A stretch of 64,000 bases of DNA, from positions 3,574,501 through 3,638,500 of the forward strand of contig NZ_OZ040189.1 of assembly GCF_964048965.1 (NCBI RefSeq), given 5' to 3'. Source of the DNA: Tenacibaculum sp. 190130A14a (GTDB taxonomy: Bacteria; Bacteroidota; Bacteroidia; Flavobacteriales; Flavobacteriaceae). This document shows positions 1 through 9,477 of the stretch, in pieces. A program made the position numbers and the translations under genes. The notes below the pieces were generated by a model. That model did not search any database. It was not told the DNA's origin and saw only the letters and a list, made by a program, of their open reading frames with translations. How positions within the stretch are numbered: the stretch's first letter is position 1; the number at the start of each line of letters is the position of its first letter.

Positions 1-451
1 CAACTACACCATCGATTGATTCACATACCTCTTCAACAATCGCATCTTCTAAACCTAAAACTGCCGCCATTGTAGAAGGTTGCATTTCACAAGCTTTTTG
101 CATTGCCATAGCACGCTTAGAAACCAAAGTTAACCCATCTTCAAAAGATAAAACTCCATTTGCTACTAATGCTGACAACTCTCCTAATGAGTGGCCTGCA
201 ACCATTTCTGGCTTAAAATCATCTCCTAATACTTTTGCTAAAATTACGGAGTGTAAGAAAATAGCTGGTTGTGTTACTTTTGTTTGTTTTAACTCTTCTG
301 CAGTTCCTTCAAACATTACATCTGTAATGCTAAAACCTAATATATCGTTTGCTTTTTCAAATAGTTCTTGAGCTAATGGAGAATTTTCATATAAATCTAA
401 TCCCATTCCTGTAAACTGTGCCCCTTGACCTGGAAAAATATATGCTTTCAT
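1..451 (-). CDS. fabD: Malonyl-CoA:ACP transacylase, N-terminal part
   Basis: Transfers malonyl groups from CoA to acyl carrier protein for fatty acid synthesis in the cytoplasm. Translating the minus strand from the ATG at 451 gives MKAYIFPGQGAQFTGMG, the glycine-rich N-terminus typical of FabD, and about residue 92 the nucleophile motif GHSLGE. The reading frame runs off the left edge, so only about 150 residues (half the usual 300) are visible. The gene is divergent from yhhQ with about 60 bp between the start codons, which must hold both promoters. Identification rests on two conserved motifs and is secure. Confidence 0.95.
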   Translation of the reverse strand, partial: MKAYIFPGQGAQFTGMGLDLYENSPLAQELFEKANDILGFSITDVMFEGTAEELKQTKVTQPAIFLHSVILAKVLGDDFKPEMVAGHSLGELSALVANGVLSFEDGLTLVSKRAMAMQKACEMQPSTMAAVLGLEDAIVEEVCESIDGVV

Positions 452-511
452 TTTTTTGTTGTTTGTTTAACGCTGCAAACATACAATTTTTAAAATTACT
501 ATCTTCGTTTT

Positions 512-1222
512 ATGACGTCACAACAGAAATCGCAGGCACAACTGATTTACCTAATTTTAGCAGCACTTTTCATTGCTTCTTTAGTTACTTCCAATCTTAT
601 TTTTCAGAAGTTTTTTTACTGGTATCCTTTTAATATAGAAGTACTAAATGTGAAGCTATTTGAAATTTCAGTAGGTTTACTACCTTATCCTATCACTTTT
701 TTAATTACAGATGTATTATCTGAAATTTATGGTAGAAAAAAGGCCAATCAAGTAGTTATTGCGGGAATTTTCGCGTCACTATTTTCATTAGGAATTATTT
801 ATGTTGGAAAATATGCACCAGCAACTGAATGGTCTCCTGTTAACGACAATACTTTTAACCTTGTATTTGGAGCAACTCCCTTAGCTGTTTTAGCTTCAAT
901 GATGGCTTATTTATTCGCTCAGTTTATAGATATTAGAATTTATCATTTCTGGAAAAACTTTACAAAAGGAAAACATTTATGGCTTCGTAATAACTTTTCT
1001 ACTTTTGCTTCACAGTTTATAGATACATTAACCGTATTGTTACTATTGTGCTCCTTTGAAATTATTTCTTGGGATAAATTTGGAGGTCTTTTAATAAGTG
1101 GTGTAATCTTTAAAATTTTTATTGCTGCTATTGATACGCCAGTACTATATGTTTTAGTTTATGCCTTTAGAAGAAAATTCAATTTAAAAGCAGGTGAAGA
1201 AATTCATAATTTTGATTCTTAA
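512..1222 (+). CDS. yhhQ: Queuosine precursor transporter, YhhQ/VUT family
   Basis: Inner-membrane protein thought to import queuosine precursors (preQ0/preQ1 or related bases) for tRNA modification. The 236-residue protein has about six hydrophobic segments (first at 11-31) and the family signature around residues 58-78, reading YPITFLITDVLSEIYGRKKA, where the Thr-Asp and Ser-Glu-Tyr-Gly positions are conserved. Length matches the family. It stands divergent from fabD and is followed after 5 bp by the MscS gene, so the two are probably co-transcribed. The family is clear; the exact substrate is inferred from characterised homologues. Confidence 0.88.
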   Translation: MTSQQKSQAQLIYLILAALFIASLVTSNLIFQKFFYWYPFNIEVLNVKLFEISVGLLPYPITFLITDVLSEIYGRKKANQVVIAGIFASLFSLGIIYVGKYAPATEWSPVNDNTFNLVFGATPLAVLASMMAYLFAQFIDIRIYHFWKNFTKGKHLWLRNNFSTFASQFIDTLTVLLLLCSFEIISWDKFGGLLISGVIFKIFIAAIDTPVLYVLVYAFRRKFNLKAGEEIHNFDS

Positions 1223-1227
1223 AAAAA

Positions 1228-2490
1228 ATGTTAGGTAGATTTTTTTACAATTTTTACAAAGATACTTTGTCTATCCCAGATGAAATAGCCATCTATTTAA
1301 ATGTGTTTAGCAACTTCATTTTTATAGCGGTTTTAGGGTTTATTATATTTAAAACCTTACGACATTTTGGAAGCCGATTAATTCATAAAATAGCGAGTAA
1401 AACCAAAACTCAATTTGATGATATTCTTATAAAAAACTTAGTTTTTCTCAATATTTCTAGAATCATTGTACTCGTTTTAATTTATACTTTCTTACATGAT
1501 ATTTTAATAGATTTTCCGTGGATATATAAATATGCTAAGATTCTTTGTTCTCTTTTAATTGTATTCATGAGCATTTGGTTTATTAGAAGTATACTACTTA
1601 GCATCAAAGATTTTTTAAGAACTTTTACATCATTTAAAGACAAACCTTTAGAAAGCTATACCCAAATTTTTATGGTATTGCTTTGGATGATTGGGTTACT
1701 TATTTCTTTCTCAATTATTACCGATAAATCATTAGTTAGATTTTTTACCGCTCTTGGAGCTTTTTCTGCTGTACTATTGTTAATCTTTAAAGACACCATT
1801 TTAGGTTTTGTTGCGAGTATTCAAATTTCTGTAAATGATACTGTTCGCTTAAATGATTGGATAACGATGTCTAAGTACGGTGCTGATGGAAACGTTACTG
1901 AAATAAATTTAACTTCGGTAATAGTAAAAAACTTTGATAATACTGTAACCAGTATCCCTACCTATTCTCTAATTTCAGATTCCTTTAAAAACTGGAGAGC
2001 CATGAGCGCTTCTGGAGGTAGGAGAATGAAACGTGCTATTTTTATAAAAATTAATAGTATCCATTTTTTGAATGATGAAGAAATCAACAATCTAAAAAAG
2101 ATCTCGCTTATTACTGAATACATCATAGAAAGAGATATTGAAATTGATAAATACAACCAAGCTAACAACATAGATAAAACACTATTAATTAATGGTCGTA
2201 ACCTAACCAATTTTGGTGTTTTTAGAATTTATATTGACGAGTATTTAAAAACTCACCCAAAAATTAATAAAGAGCTCTTATTTATGACGCGTCAATTAGA
2301 GCCCACTATTCATGGCATCCCTTTGGAGGTATACGCTTTTAGCAGTGAAAAAGAATGGAGTATATATGAAAGAATTATGGCAGATATTTTTGATCATATC
2401 TTAGCAAGTGTTCCTTTCTTTAACTTAGAAGTTTTTGAAGCTCCTTCTGGTAAGGATTTTTTAACCCTTAAAAAGAACCATATTGAATAA
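1228..2490 (+). CDS. Mechanosensitive ion channel, MscS superfamily (YbdG-like)
   Basis: Membrane channel expected to open under membrane tension and release solutes during hypo-osmotic shock. The 420-residue protein has an N-terminal set of four transmembrane helices (about 20-175). These are followed by the pore-lining helix and beta domain: GAFSAVLLLIFKDTILGFVA near 178-197, then the segment after ISVNDTVRLNDWI with a long acidic C-terminal domain. The insertion reading YGADGNVTEINL and the overall length are typical of the YbdG/MscM-like branch rather than small MscS. It follows yhhQ by 5 bp and overlaps the next start codon by 8 bp, indicating an operon. Confidence 0.9.
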   Translation: MLGRFFYNFYKDTLSIPDEIAIYLNVFSNFIFIAVLGFIIFKTLRHFGSRLIHKIASKTKTQFDDILIKNLVFLNISRIIVLVLIYTFLHDILIDFPWIYKYAKILCSLLIVFMSIWFIRSILLSIKDFLRTFTSFKDKPLESYTQIFMVLLWMIGLLISFSIITDKSLVRFFTALGAFSAVLLLIFKDTILGFVASIQISVNDTVRLNDWITMSKYGADGNVTEINLTSVIVKNFDNTVTSIPTYSLISDSFKNWRAMSASGGRRMKRAIFIKINSIHFLNDEEINNLKKISLITEYIIERDIEIDKYNQANNIDKTLLINGRNLTNFGVFRIYIDEYLKTHPKINKELLFMTRQLEPTIHGIPLEVYAFSSEKEWSIYERIMADIFDHILASVPFFNLEVFEAPSGKDFLTLKKNHIE

Positions 2491-3547
2491 AAATGCGACA
2501 TCATTATGGCAAATTGCCATTCAGAAATTTAAACAAAGTAAAACTGGTTTAGCTAGTTTTTGGTTCATAATTTTCTGTGGATTCATTGCTGTTTTTTGTT
2601 ATGTATTAGCTCCAGACAATAGTAATTCTGCCAATCAAATGCATTTAGAAATTCATTCTAAAGCACCCGGTTTTTCTGTTCAAATGTTATCTATTCCCAA
2701 TGAAAATCCTATTCAACAATCTTGGTTTTCAATTTTTATAAACGGTAAACAAAATACAACTACCGAAATACCTATCAAGTCGTTCAATACTAAAAATAAC
2801 ACCTTAGAAATCATAAAATATTCAGATGGCTTACCTAAAGAGTTTCCAATTGCTTATGCTGAACATATTGAATTAAAAACTTTTTGGTTTGGAACCGATA
2901 AATACGGACGGGATTTACTCAGTCGTTTATTAATAGGTGCCAGAATTTCATTTTTCATAGGCTTTATTGCCGTTTTTATTTCACTAATCATTGGAATTCC
3001 TATCGGAGCTATTGCAGGTTATTTTGAAGGTAAAATTGACAATGTAATCATGTGGTTCATAAACATTACTTGGTCAATACCAACTTTGTTACTTGTTATT
3101 GCTATTACCTTAGCCTTAGGCAAAGGATTTTGGCAAGTTTTTATCGCTGTAGGACTTACTATGTGGGTTGAAGTAGCTCGTGTTGTTCGTGGGCAAGTAA
3201 TTACCACCAAACAACAACAATATGTTGAGGCAGCCAAAGCTTTAGGGTTTTCCGATTTTAGAATTATTTTCAAACATATACTCCCAAATATTTGGGCTCC
3301 TATCATTGTAATTTCAGCCGCTAATTTTGCTGCGGCAATTTTAATTGAAAGTGGTCTAAGCTTTCTAGGTATCGGAGCACAACCACCAACACCCTCTTGG
3401 GGAGCTATGATTAAAAACCACTATAACTATATCATTTTAGGCAAACCCTTTTTAGCACTAATCCCTGGATTGGCCATTATGAGTTTGGTTATGGCTTTTA
3501 TGCTATTAGGTAATACTCTAAGAGATACTTTAGATGTTAAGGCCTAA
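2483..3547 (+). CDS. ABC transporter permease, OppC/DppC type
   Basis: Inner-membrane subunit of a peptide-type ABC importer. The first helix is near residues 22-45, then a periplasmic insert of about 90 residues, then the hallmark FGTDKYGRDLLSRLL. Five further helices surround the EAA loop that contacts the ATPase (AAKALGFSDFRIIFKHILPN). Length (354) is slightly above the family average because of the insert. The only in-frame start near the N-terminus is TTG at 2483, inside the end of the MscS gene, suggesting translational coupling. No partner permease, ATPase or binding protein is nearby, as is common in Flavobacteriaceae, where the Opp genes are scattered. Confidence 0.88.
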   Translation: MNKNATSLWQIAIQKFKQSKTGLASFWFIIFCGFIAVFCYVLAPDNSNSANQMHLEIHSKAPGFSVQMLSIPNENPIQQSWFSIFINGKQNTTTEIPIKSFNTKNNTLEIIKYSDGLPKEFPIAYAEHIELKTFWFGTDKYGRDLLSRLLIGARISFFIGFIAVFISLIIGIPIGAIAGYFEGKIDNVIMWFINITWSIPTLLLVIAITLALGKGFWQVFIAVGLTMWVEVARVVRGQVITTKQQQYVEAAKALGFSDFRIIFKHILPNIWAPIIVISAANFAAAILIESGLSFLGIGAQPPTPSWGAMIKNHYNYIILGKPFLALIPGLAIMSLVMAFMLLGNTLRDTLDVKA

Positions 3548-3573
3548 TTTGTACTTTTGTCGAAAAATATTTT

Positions 3574-4017
3574 ATGAGTTTTACTGTTAAATTTACTACA
3601 AGATGGGCAGATTTCGATGCCAATATACATATGCGTCACACTGCTTATAACGATTATGCTGCTGAAGTTCGTTTACGTTTCTTTAAAGAGCACAACATTA
3701 CAATTCAAGATTTCACAAAAGAAAAAACAGGACCTATTTTATTTGAAGAAAACACAAAGTTTTTACGTGAAATACATATGGGAACAGATATCTCTGTAAA
3801 TTTAAAAGTTATTGGATTATCTAGTAAAGGTGAACGTTGGAAAATACAACATGAAGTTTTTAATGAAGAAGGAAAATTATCTGCTATCATCACAGTTTAT
3901 GGAGCTTGGTTAGACTTAGTAAAACGTAAACTAACGGTTCCTCCAACAAAATTCCAAACGATTTTTGACAAGGTTGAAAAAACCGAAGATTTTAAAGAAA
4001 TTATTCTCAAAAGCTAA
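3574..4017 (+). CDS. Acyl-CoA thioesterase, 4HBT hotdog fold
   Basis: Small cytoplasmic hotdog-fold protein expected to hydrolyse acyl-CoA thioesters. The N-terminal segment TTRWADFDANIHMRHTAYND at residues 8-27 matches the 4-hydroxybenzoyl-CoA thioesterase family pattern, in which the Asp of the first loop is catalytic. Length (147) is normal. A promoter-like TACTTTTG lies at 3552-3559, matching the Bacteroidota -7 element TAnnTTTG, so it may have its own transcript. The stop codon overlaps the start of the next gene (TAATG). The substrate cannot be read from sequence. Confidence 0.85.
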   Translation: MSFTVKFTTRWADFDANIHMRHTAYNDYAAEVRLRFFKEHNITIQDFTKEKTGPILFEENTKFLREIHMGTDISVNLKVIGLSSKGERWKIQHEVFNEEGKLSAIITVYGAWLDLVKRKLTVPPTKFQTIFDKVEKTEDFKEIILKS

Positions 4018-4829
4018 TGAGTAACTCAAGGAAAATAAAAGCTATTGTAACACTACTTGTATTGATTATTGGTTATTGGCTTCAACAAAGAGAAGAAAGG
4101 ACTAATCATGTACAATCGACTGAAGAGAGTTCCACAAATAGTACTCCAAAAGTGTTTAACTATTTGCCTACCTCAACCACTGGAGCAATAATTAAACATA
4201 AAGGATATCAGTTATCCTATAATGAACAATACGAACAAGCGGAGTGGGTTGCTTATTCCTTACACAAAAACGATATTGTATATATCAATCATAAACGTCC
4301 ATTTTTTGTAGTAGATCCAAAAGTGAAAACAAAATCTGCAGATTGGAGAAATTTTAAAAACTCTGGTTATGATAAAGGTCACTTGTGTCCTGCTGGTGAC
4401 AAAAGGTATTCTAAAAAGGCTCACGACGAAACATTCTACACCTCTAATGTTTCTCCTCAAAATCACCAATTTAACGCAGGAATTTGGAACAAACTAGAGC
4501 AAAAGACTCGATACTGGGCTAAGAAATACAATCATTTGTATGTAGTTACTGGTGGTATTCTCGAAAAGAATTTAAGAACCATTGGTAAAGATCGTGTTGC
4601 TGTTCCTAAGTATTTTTATAAGGTTTTATTGGATTATACAGAACCCGAAATAAAAGCAATTGCCTTTTTAATGCCTCACAGAGAAAGTAATAAACCGTTA
4701 TATGAGTTCGTTGTTTCTATTGATGAACTAGAACAAAAAACAGGAATTGATTTTTTCCCTAGTTTACCAGACAATATTGAAAACCAATTGGAGGCTAATA
4801 CAAGTTATAAAAATTGGAGCTTTAGATAG
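4017..4829 (+). CDS. DNA/RNA non-specific endonuclease, NUC1 family
   Basis: Exported or membrane-anchored nuclease that cleaves DNA and RNA without sequence preference. A hydrophobic segment at residues 8-21 is a signal anchor. The active-site motif is YDKGHLCPAGD with His122 as general base (usually DRGH; here DKGH). The metal-binding block YTSNVSPQNHQFNAGIWNKL (141-160) supplies the conserved Asn and Glu. Length (270) fits secreted members of the family. It overlaps the upstream thioesterase gene by one base. All catalytic residues appear intact apart from the conservative Arg-to-Lys change, which is common in Bacteroidota. Confidence 0.92.
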   Translation: MSNSRKIKAIVTLLVLIIGYWLQQREERTNHVQSTEESSTNSTPKVFNYLPTSTTGAIIKHKGYQLSYNEQYEQAEWVAYSLHKNDIVYINHKRPFFVVDPKVKTKSADWRNFKNSGYDKGHLCPAGDKRYSKKAHDETFYTSNVSPQNHQFNAGIWNKLEQKTRYWAKKYNHLYVVTGGILEKNLRTIGKDRVAVPKYFYKVLLDYTEPEIKAIAFLMPHRESNKPLYEFVVSIDELEQKTGIDFFPSLPDNIENQLEANTSYKNWSFR

Positions 4830-5944
4830 CAACAATTATTAACTAACGATAACATACCACATAAACTCAAAACTTCTCTTCCAGCACAGTAAGATTCTTG
4901 AAAAATAAAGAAATAAAAGAGGTAAACTCATGTCAAACTCTAAAAAGGGTGGCACTGGCATTTAAAAGAGGAAACTGATAGCTGCTACTCTACCAATCAT
5001 AAAAACACCAGTGTTCACCTGCGTATTTAACAAACGATTAAACTTTTCTTTGAAAGAATTACAAAAAGCAATTTTCCCTTTTCTAGCATAACTAATTTCA
5101 AATAATTATACATATTAAAACCTGTATAAATACTTTTTCTTTAAATAAAATTATTGCAAATTTTTCATAGTTATTACCTTTTTTACAATTCTAAAAAAGA
5201 TTCTGTCTTCACTTTGGTTAGTTAAATTTCACAGGTATAAAAGTCTATACTTTAATTGAAAAAACATCATCAAGAACTACTACTTAACTACATCATACTA
5301 TTTTTTTTATAGATTTTTCTACTGCTTTACGATTATAAAGCCTTTGGAAAACTATTTTTTCTAACAAACGATACTTGCTCATATTTTTTGGGTTAATTTT
5401 CTCATTTTATAAGAAATTGGCTTCATGTTAATCAATAAAAAAGGAACATCAAAATTAACAATCCAACTCTCTCCTGTACTGTCTTGTTAATTTATCAGTT
5501 CCTTGTCCACCGCTCTCCACCCAACTTAATATTAGTCATTCTTTACCTTTCATTCTTCAACCTATTTATTCATTTCTTAATAGTTAATAGAATACTACAA
5601 ATTTTCATTAAGGATTAAAAAAGCTAACTACTACCCTATCTTAAATTAATCAATATGTCCTATCTATAGTTTTCAAAATTGAAGCCGAAAAGCCAAGAAC
5701 TTGCTTTAACAAATATGGGACTTAACAGAATAAAACAAAGATTTACTCCTACTATAAAACTACATCTAACCCTCTTTTTATATAATACAATCTACAGCTT
5801 CTAACAATTTTAAAAAAGCACCTCAAAATCTAATGTCATATTCCTAAAGTTGTTAATTCAGTTTTTTTCAACACCCAACAAATATTTCACACTGAGTAAC
5901 TTAATATTTACTAATATATTTATGATATCAAATACCAGAAAAAA
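4830..5944 (+). other. Gene-free stretch of about 1.1 kb
   Basis: No open frame of more than about 60 codons with gene-like character is present on either strand, and the composition is uniformly AT-rich with many short homopolymers. I see no tRNA, rRNA, riboswitch or clear repeat. It may be a decayed gene or a long regulatory region; I cannot distinguish these. Confidence 0.6.
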
Positions 5945-5970
5945 GGACCAAGAGATAAATCTCTTGGTCC
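5945..5970 (-). terminator. Rho-independent terminator of the LuxR-type gene
   Basis: Perfect 11-bp stem (GGACCAAGAGA) with a four-base loop. Read on the minus strand it is followed by a T6 run. It lies about 60 bp beyond the stop codon of the minus-strand gene ending at 6031. Confidence 0.85.
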
Positions 5971-6030
5971 GATAATCATGAGTTTCAAAAAACTCAAAAG
6001 GAGCAACTAAAAAAACAAGAATTTTACTTT

Positions 6031-7329
6031 TTATGAGATACTAATGAGATACTCTTTTAAGTTTATACTTTCGTCTAATCCCATTTTCTTTTTTATTCTA
6101 TATCTAGATGATTGTACTGATCGTGGATCTATATGTAAAATATTAGCTATTTCCTTTGTTTGCATATGTAATTTTATAAAGATGCAGTGCCTTAATTCAA
6201 CATCTGTTAATGAAGGGTGCAATTCTGTTAATTTGTCTACGTAACCAGAATGTACTACATTAAAATGCTTTTTTAAATTTTCCCAATCTTCCGTAGAATC
6301 GATATTATAACTAATAACATTTATAACTTTATTCACTTCTCTTTTCAAGGTTGCAAGACCACTCTCTTTCAAACTTTCTTCTAAATCTTTCTTGATATTT
6401 TTTAAAAGTTGTTTATTATTTAAAGCATTTAAGGAAATGTTTATCATCTCTGCTCCTTTTATTTGATTTTGCCCCTTTAACGAAAGGTTCACACTTATTA
6501 ATTCAGAGTTTTTTACTCTATAAATCTTCCAAACTTGTATCAATCCCAAAACAGTTACAAAAAATAAAACTAGCGCCACAGTTAGGTAAACCTTATAACT
6601 ACTGTTTTTTTGTTTTAGCAATTCTTTTTCAAAAATTATTTTTTCGTAATCTTGTTGGTATTGAATGTCTTTTAATTTTATACTTAAGTTCAAATTTTTT
6701 ATTGTTCTTTCTTTTGCCAAAAAACGAAACATTTCAACATCATTACTCCCAACAAACTCTAAATCAAAAAACAAATCCATAGAAATTCTTTGTCCTTGAT
6801 GTACAGAAACACTAACAATATTACTTCCAGCATTTAAATCTTCAGGTGATAAAAAGACCGTATGCAAAAATTCTTCCTCCTCTTCAGATACAATTACTCT
6901 TGAAGCTTTAGTATCATGTGTTATTTTACCTAAAGGCATATCTTTTCTACAAATTTCTCTTCCATTAAGATATAAAACCATACCGTCATCTTTTTCTATT
7001 TGTATCCTATATAACACATATTTATAAGGATCATCAATAGTAAAACTTTTGGTAAAATAGGTTGTAGTTATTTTATTTTTAGGATCATCCCCATAGCTTA
7101 TATTTGTTACAATTTGTTTATTTCCATAACCAAAACTAGCGCTACCTATATTCCAAGATGAAGTAATTCTACTAGAGTTTTCCCAACCACTTTCTGGAGG
7201 TTCTTTTCTATCATAATATTTCCATTCATCTCCAAACTTTATAATTTTGGTCTGTGCAAATTGTCTTGCACTAACTAAACTCAAAAAAAGGATTAAGACT
7301 GTTTTAAATTCAAAATTACTCGAAATCAT
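6031..7329 (-). CDS. Membrane-anchored LuxR-type transcriptional regulator with exported sensor domain
   Basis: Predicted one-component regulator spanning the inner membrane. Residues 1-26 form a signal peptide. Residues about 27-195 form an exported beta-rich domain that reads like a carbohydrate-binding or galactose-binding-like fold (FTIDDPYKYVLYRIQIEKDD). Residues 205-243 are a coiled linker, 246-267 a transmembrane helix, and about 375-430 a GerE/LuxR-type helix-turn-helix (LTDVELRHCIFIKLHMQTKE followed by ANILHIDPRSVQSSRYRIKK). This arrangement is frequent in Flavobacteria. It is divergent from two secreted-protein genes across 378 bp, so those are plausible targets. The ligand is unknown. 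Confidence 0.75.
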   Translation of the reverse strand: MISSNFEFKTVLILFLSLVSARQFAQTKIIKFGDEWKYYDRKEPPESGWENSSRITSSWNIGSASFGYGNKQIVTNISYGDDPKNKITTTYFTKSFTIDDPYKYVLYRIQIEKDDGMVLYLNGREICRKDMPLGKITHDTKASRVIVSEEEEEFLHTVFLSPEDLNAGSNIVSVSVHQGQRISMDLFFDLEFVGSNDVEMFRFLAKERTIKNLNLSIKLKDIQYQQDYEKIIFEKELLKQKNSSYKVYLTVALVLFFVTVLGLIQVWKIYRVKNSELISVNLSLKGQNQIKGAEMINISLNALNNKQLLKNIKKDLEESLKESGLATLKREVNKVINVISYNIDSTEDWENLKKHFNVVHSGYVDKLTELHPSLTDVELRHCIFIKLHMQTKEIANILHIDPRSVQSSRYRIKKKMGLDESINLKEYLISIS

Positions 7330-7650
7330 TCATCAAAATTTAAAGGTAAAACTGTCATGGATAGATTTTTATGATAAAATTTTGTTCTAAAACCTTATCA
7401 CATTTAAGACAATAATTAATTATTAAATATATTAAAATTACTAAAGCTAAGCCTCTTAACTCTTCCTTACAAAACTCTAATTATATTTACAAAAAGAAGA
7501 TAACAATAACTACTATTAAACTACATCATAGGATAATTTTATATAGATAAAACTACTATATACAACTATATTGAATGGCTACTCTTTCTTTTTTACCTTA
7601 TGTTTTACTTCAACCTATGTTAACACTATTCATGAGTTAAATACCTAATT

Positions 7651-7682
7651 AAGGGGATTTTCTTCTACTAAAAATCTCTTTT
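7651..7682 (+). other. Hairpin upstream of the secreted-protein pair
   Basis: In the 378-bp divergent intergenic region, AGGGGATTTT pairs with AAAATCTCTT (with G-U pairs) around an 8-10 base loop, followed by TTAATTT. It sits only 25 bp before the start codon of the next gene. It could be the 3' end of an unseen short transcript, a leader hairpin or an attenuator. Nothing else is recognisable between 7330 and 7707. Confidence 0.4.
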
Positions 7683-7707
7683 AATTTGTATAAAACCATT
7701 AGTAAAT

Positions 7708-8232
7708 ATGTTTAAAGTAAAAATTATAATCACGTTACTAACCTTTCTAATCCATTACGCCACATACGGTCAAAATTGTTGTTGTGAAAACCAAAACGTT
7801 GAACTCCTAGGAGATTATATATACCTTCTAAATAACTCAAACAACGGAAACCATAACTTCTATTACAGTATTACCGCAAATACTTTACCTTCTGCTAATG
7901 GTACCTATAAAGCAAATACAAAATGGCTACTTTCAATATGGGTAAAACTAGCAGAACTTGATAAAGTATATCAAATAAACTGGAATGCAACAGTTAGCTT
8001 TAATAGAACATCAGATCAAGAGATAAATATTCCTTTTACAACAGGGCATTATGGTCAATATTATATAAATCGAAAAGGAATTTTAAGAATTTATCAGAAG
8101 CAATTTATTAGTCAAACAAAACCAATCATTACTAATTTTAGAATTAGGTATAAGGGTACTATTCCTACACAAAAAGAATATAAACCTGAAAATGAAACAA
8201 CCGATTTTATGTATAAAGAAAAATACGAATAG
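7708..8232 (+). CDS. Secreted protein of unknown function
   Basis: The 174-residue product has a clear signal peptide (1-21, ending YATYGQ) and a mature part starting with a Cys cluster (NCCCE). The rest alternates short polar and aromatic stretches, suggesting a beta sandwich (WNATVSFNRTSDQEINIPFT). I do not recognise the family. It precedes the LecA-like gene by 33 bp and is probably in the same transcript, possibly under the divergent LuxR-type regulator. The start is the only ATG at the head of the signal peptide. Confidence 0.7.
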   Translation: MFKVKIIITLLTFLIHYATYGQNCCCENQNVELLGDYIYLLNNSNNGNHNFYYSITANTLPSANGTYKANTKWLLSIWVKLAELDKVYQINWNATVSFNRTSDQEINIPFTTGHYGQYYINRKGILRIYQKQFISQTKPIITNFRIRYKGTIPTQKEYKPENETTDFMYKEKYE

Positions 8233-8265
8233 GTTACTTCACCACAACTAAAAACATCTCAAATA

Positions 8266-8775
8266 ATGAAAAAATTTACTTTAACTCTCAGTATACTTCT
8301 TGCATCATTAAGTACACTTTACGCCCAAGTCCCAAAAGTTAAGCATTGGGATAAAAAGATTCGAGCATACGCAAATAATCCTGGATGGAATTACATTACC
8401 TCCTTAAACAAAGGTGAAAAACTAACTATTAAAATTAATAATGGTGCTTTTTTTGAAGAAGGAAGATGGAAGTCTGGTTCTGAAAGTTTTTATGCTATCG
8501 GGACACCACATACTGATTATAGACATCCATACCCAAATAAAAACGCCATGGCAATCCTTTTTAAAGTAGGTAATAAAGATGGTAGAACTGAAATTCAAAA
8601 GCTATGTTGTCAATTTAAACGTACGGCTCCTGATAGTTGGAAATATGCTCCATATAGTATTACCCTAGAAGGATATAAAAAAGACACACCAATTTATTGG
8701 ATAATTGACGATTGGCAAAAAGGAGGATTAGGAGATAACTCTGGTTATATAACATTGTATTTGACCTTTGAATAA
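8266..8775 (+). CDS. Secreted LecA (PA-IL)-like beta-sandwich protein
   Basis: Signal peptide 1-20 (ending TLYAQ). The mature part carries features reminiscent of the galactose-binding lectin PA-IL of Pseudomonas aeruginosa: a GEKLTIKI strand, the central AILFKVGN strand, and near the C-terminus LGDNSGYITLYL. The last corresponds to the NNSGSF calcium and sugar loop region of that family. The resemblance is by eye and covers short blocks only, so sugar binding is an inference. The protein pairs with the upstream secreted protein and may be a surface or secreted lectin. Confidence 0.6.
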   Translation: MKKFTLTLSILLASLSTLYAQVPKVKHWDKKIRAYANNPGWNYITSLNKGEKLTIKINNGAFFEEGRWKSGSESFYAIGTPHTDYRHPYPNKNAMAILFKVGNKDGRTEIQKLCCQFKRTAPDSWKYAPYSITLEGYKKDTPIYWIIDDWQKGGLGDNSGYITLYLTFE

Positions 8776-8814
8776 TCTTACAAATTATAAACAATGAAAC
8801 TTAAGCTTATAAGA

Positions 8815-9477
8815 TTAAAGTACTTGACTGTTAACTATATCTATAAATTCATTCCTTTTTGCTTCCTCCACAAAACAACCTCCATATTCAATGGTGGTAG
8901 TAAAACTACTTTTATCTTTAATACCTCTAGAAGAAACACATAGATGCTTTGCACATATCATTACGATAACATCCTCTGTTCCTAGCGTTTCTTGTAAATC
9001 TTTAAGAATTTGTAAAGATAGCCTCTCTTGTACTTGAGGTCTATGAGAATAATAGTCTACCAATCTATTGATTTTTGAAAGCCCTACCACTTTATCTTTT
9101 GGTAAATAAGCAATATGTGCATGACCAGTTATCGGCAAAAAGTGATGTTCACAAGCAGAATCTATAGTTATATTTTGTTCTACTAACATTTTCTTGTAAC
9201 CATACTTATTATCAAAAGTTGATAGTTTCGGTTTATTCTTAGGGTCTAAACCATAAAAAAGCTCTTTTACGTACATTTTTGCAAAGCGATAAGGTGTCCC
9301 AGACAAACTATCATCTGATAAATCTAGGCCTAATTCTTCCATTATCTTTCCAAAATAATGTTGGATGTTTTTTATTTTTTCCTCATCAGTTTTGTCAAAC
9401 GCATCTGCACGTAATGGAGTATCAACACTTGTAGGGATATGATTATCTCCTATATTCTCTATATATTCTTTACTCAT
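8815..9477 (-). CDS. folE: GTP cyclohydrolase I, type IA
   Basis: Converts GTP to dihydroneopterin triphosphate, the first step of folate and pterin synthesis. Zinc ligands are visible in SACEHHFLPITGHAHIAY and in ICAKHLCVSSRGI, and the C-terminal half keeps the normal block RLVDYYSHRPQVQERLS. At 220 residues the length is typical. It overlaps the upstream merC-like gene by 8 bp and shares its promoter, which carries Zur-like palindromes. A folE copy under zinc-type control is plausible because the enzyme is zinc dependent, but that regulation is an inference. Confidence 0.95.
   Translation of the reverse strand: MSKEYIENIGDNHIPTSVDTPLRADAFDKTDEEKIKNIQHYFGKIMEELGLDLSDDSLSGTPYRFAKMYVKELFYGLDPKNKPKLSTFDNKYGYKKMLVEQNITIDSACEHHFLPITGHAHIAYLPKDKVVGLSKINRLVDYYSHRPQVQERLSLQILKDLQETLGTEDVIVMICAKHLCVSSRGIKDKSSFTTTIEYGGCFVEEAKRNEFIDIVNSQVL

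Noticed and set aside
1962..2210. An 82-codon minus-strand frame inside the MscS gene
   Set aside because: It lies entirely within a clearly coding gene on the other strand and its hydrophobic reading reflects the complement of that gene.
3019..3306. A 95-codon minus-strand frame inside the OppC-type gene
   Set aside because: Antisense to a well-supported permease, with no leader and no family character.
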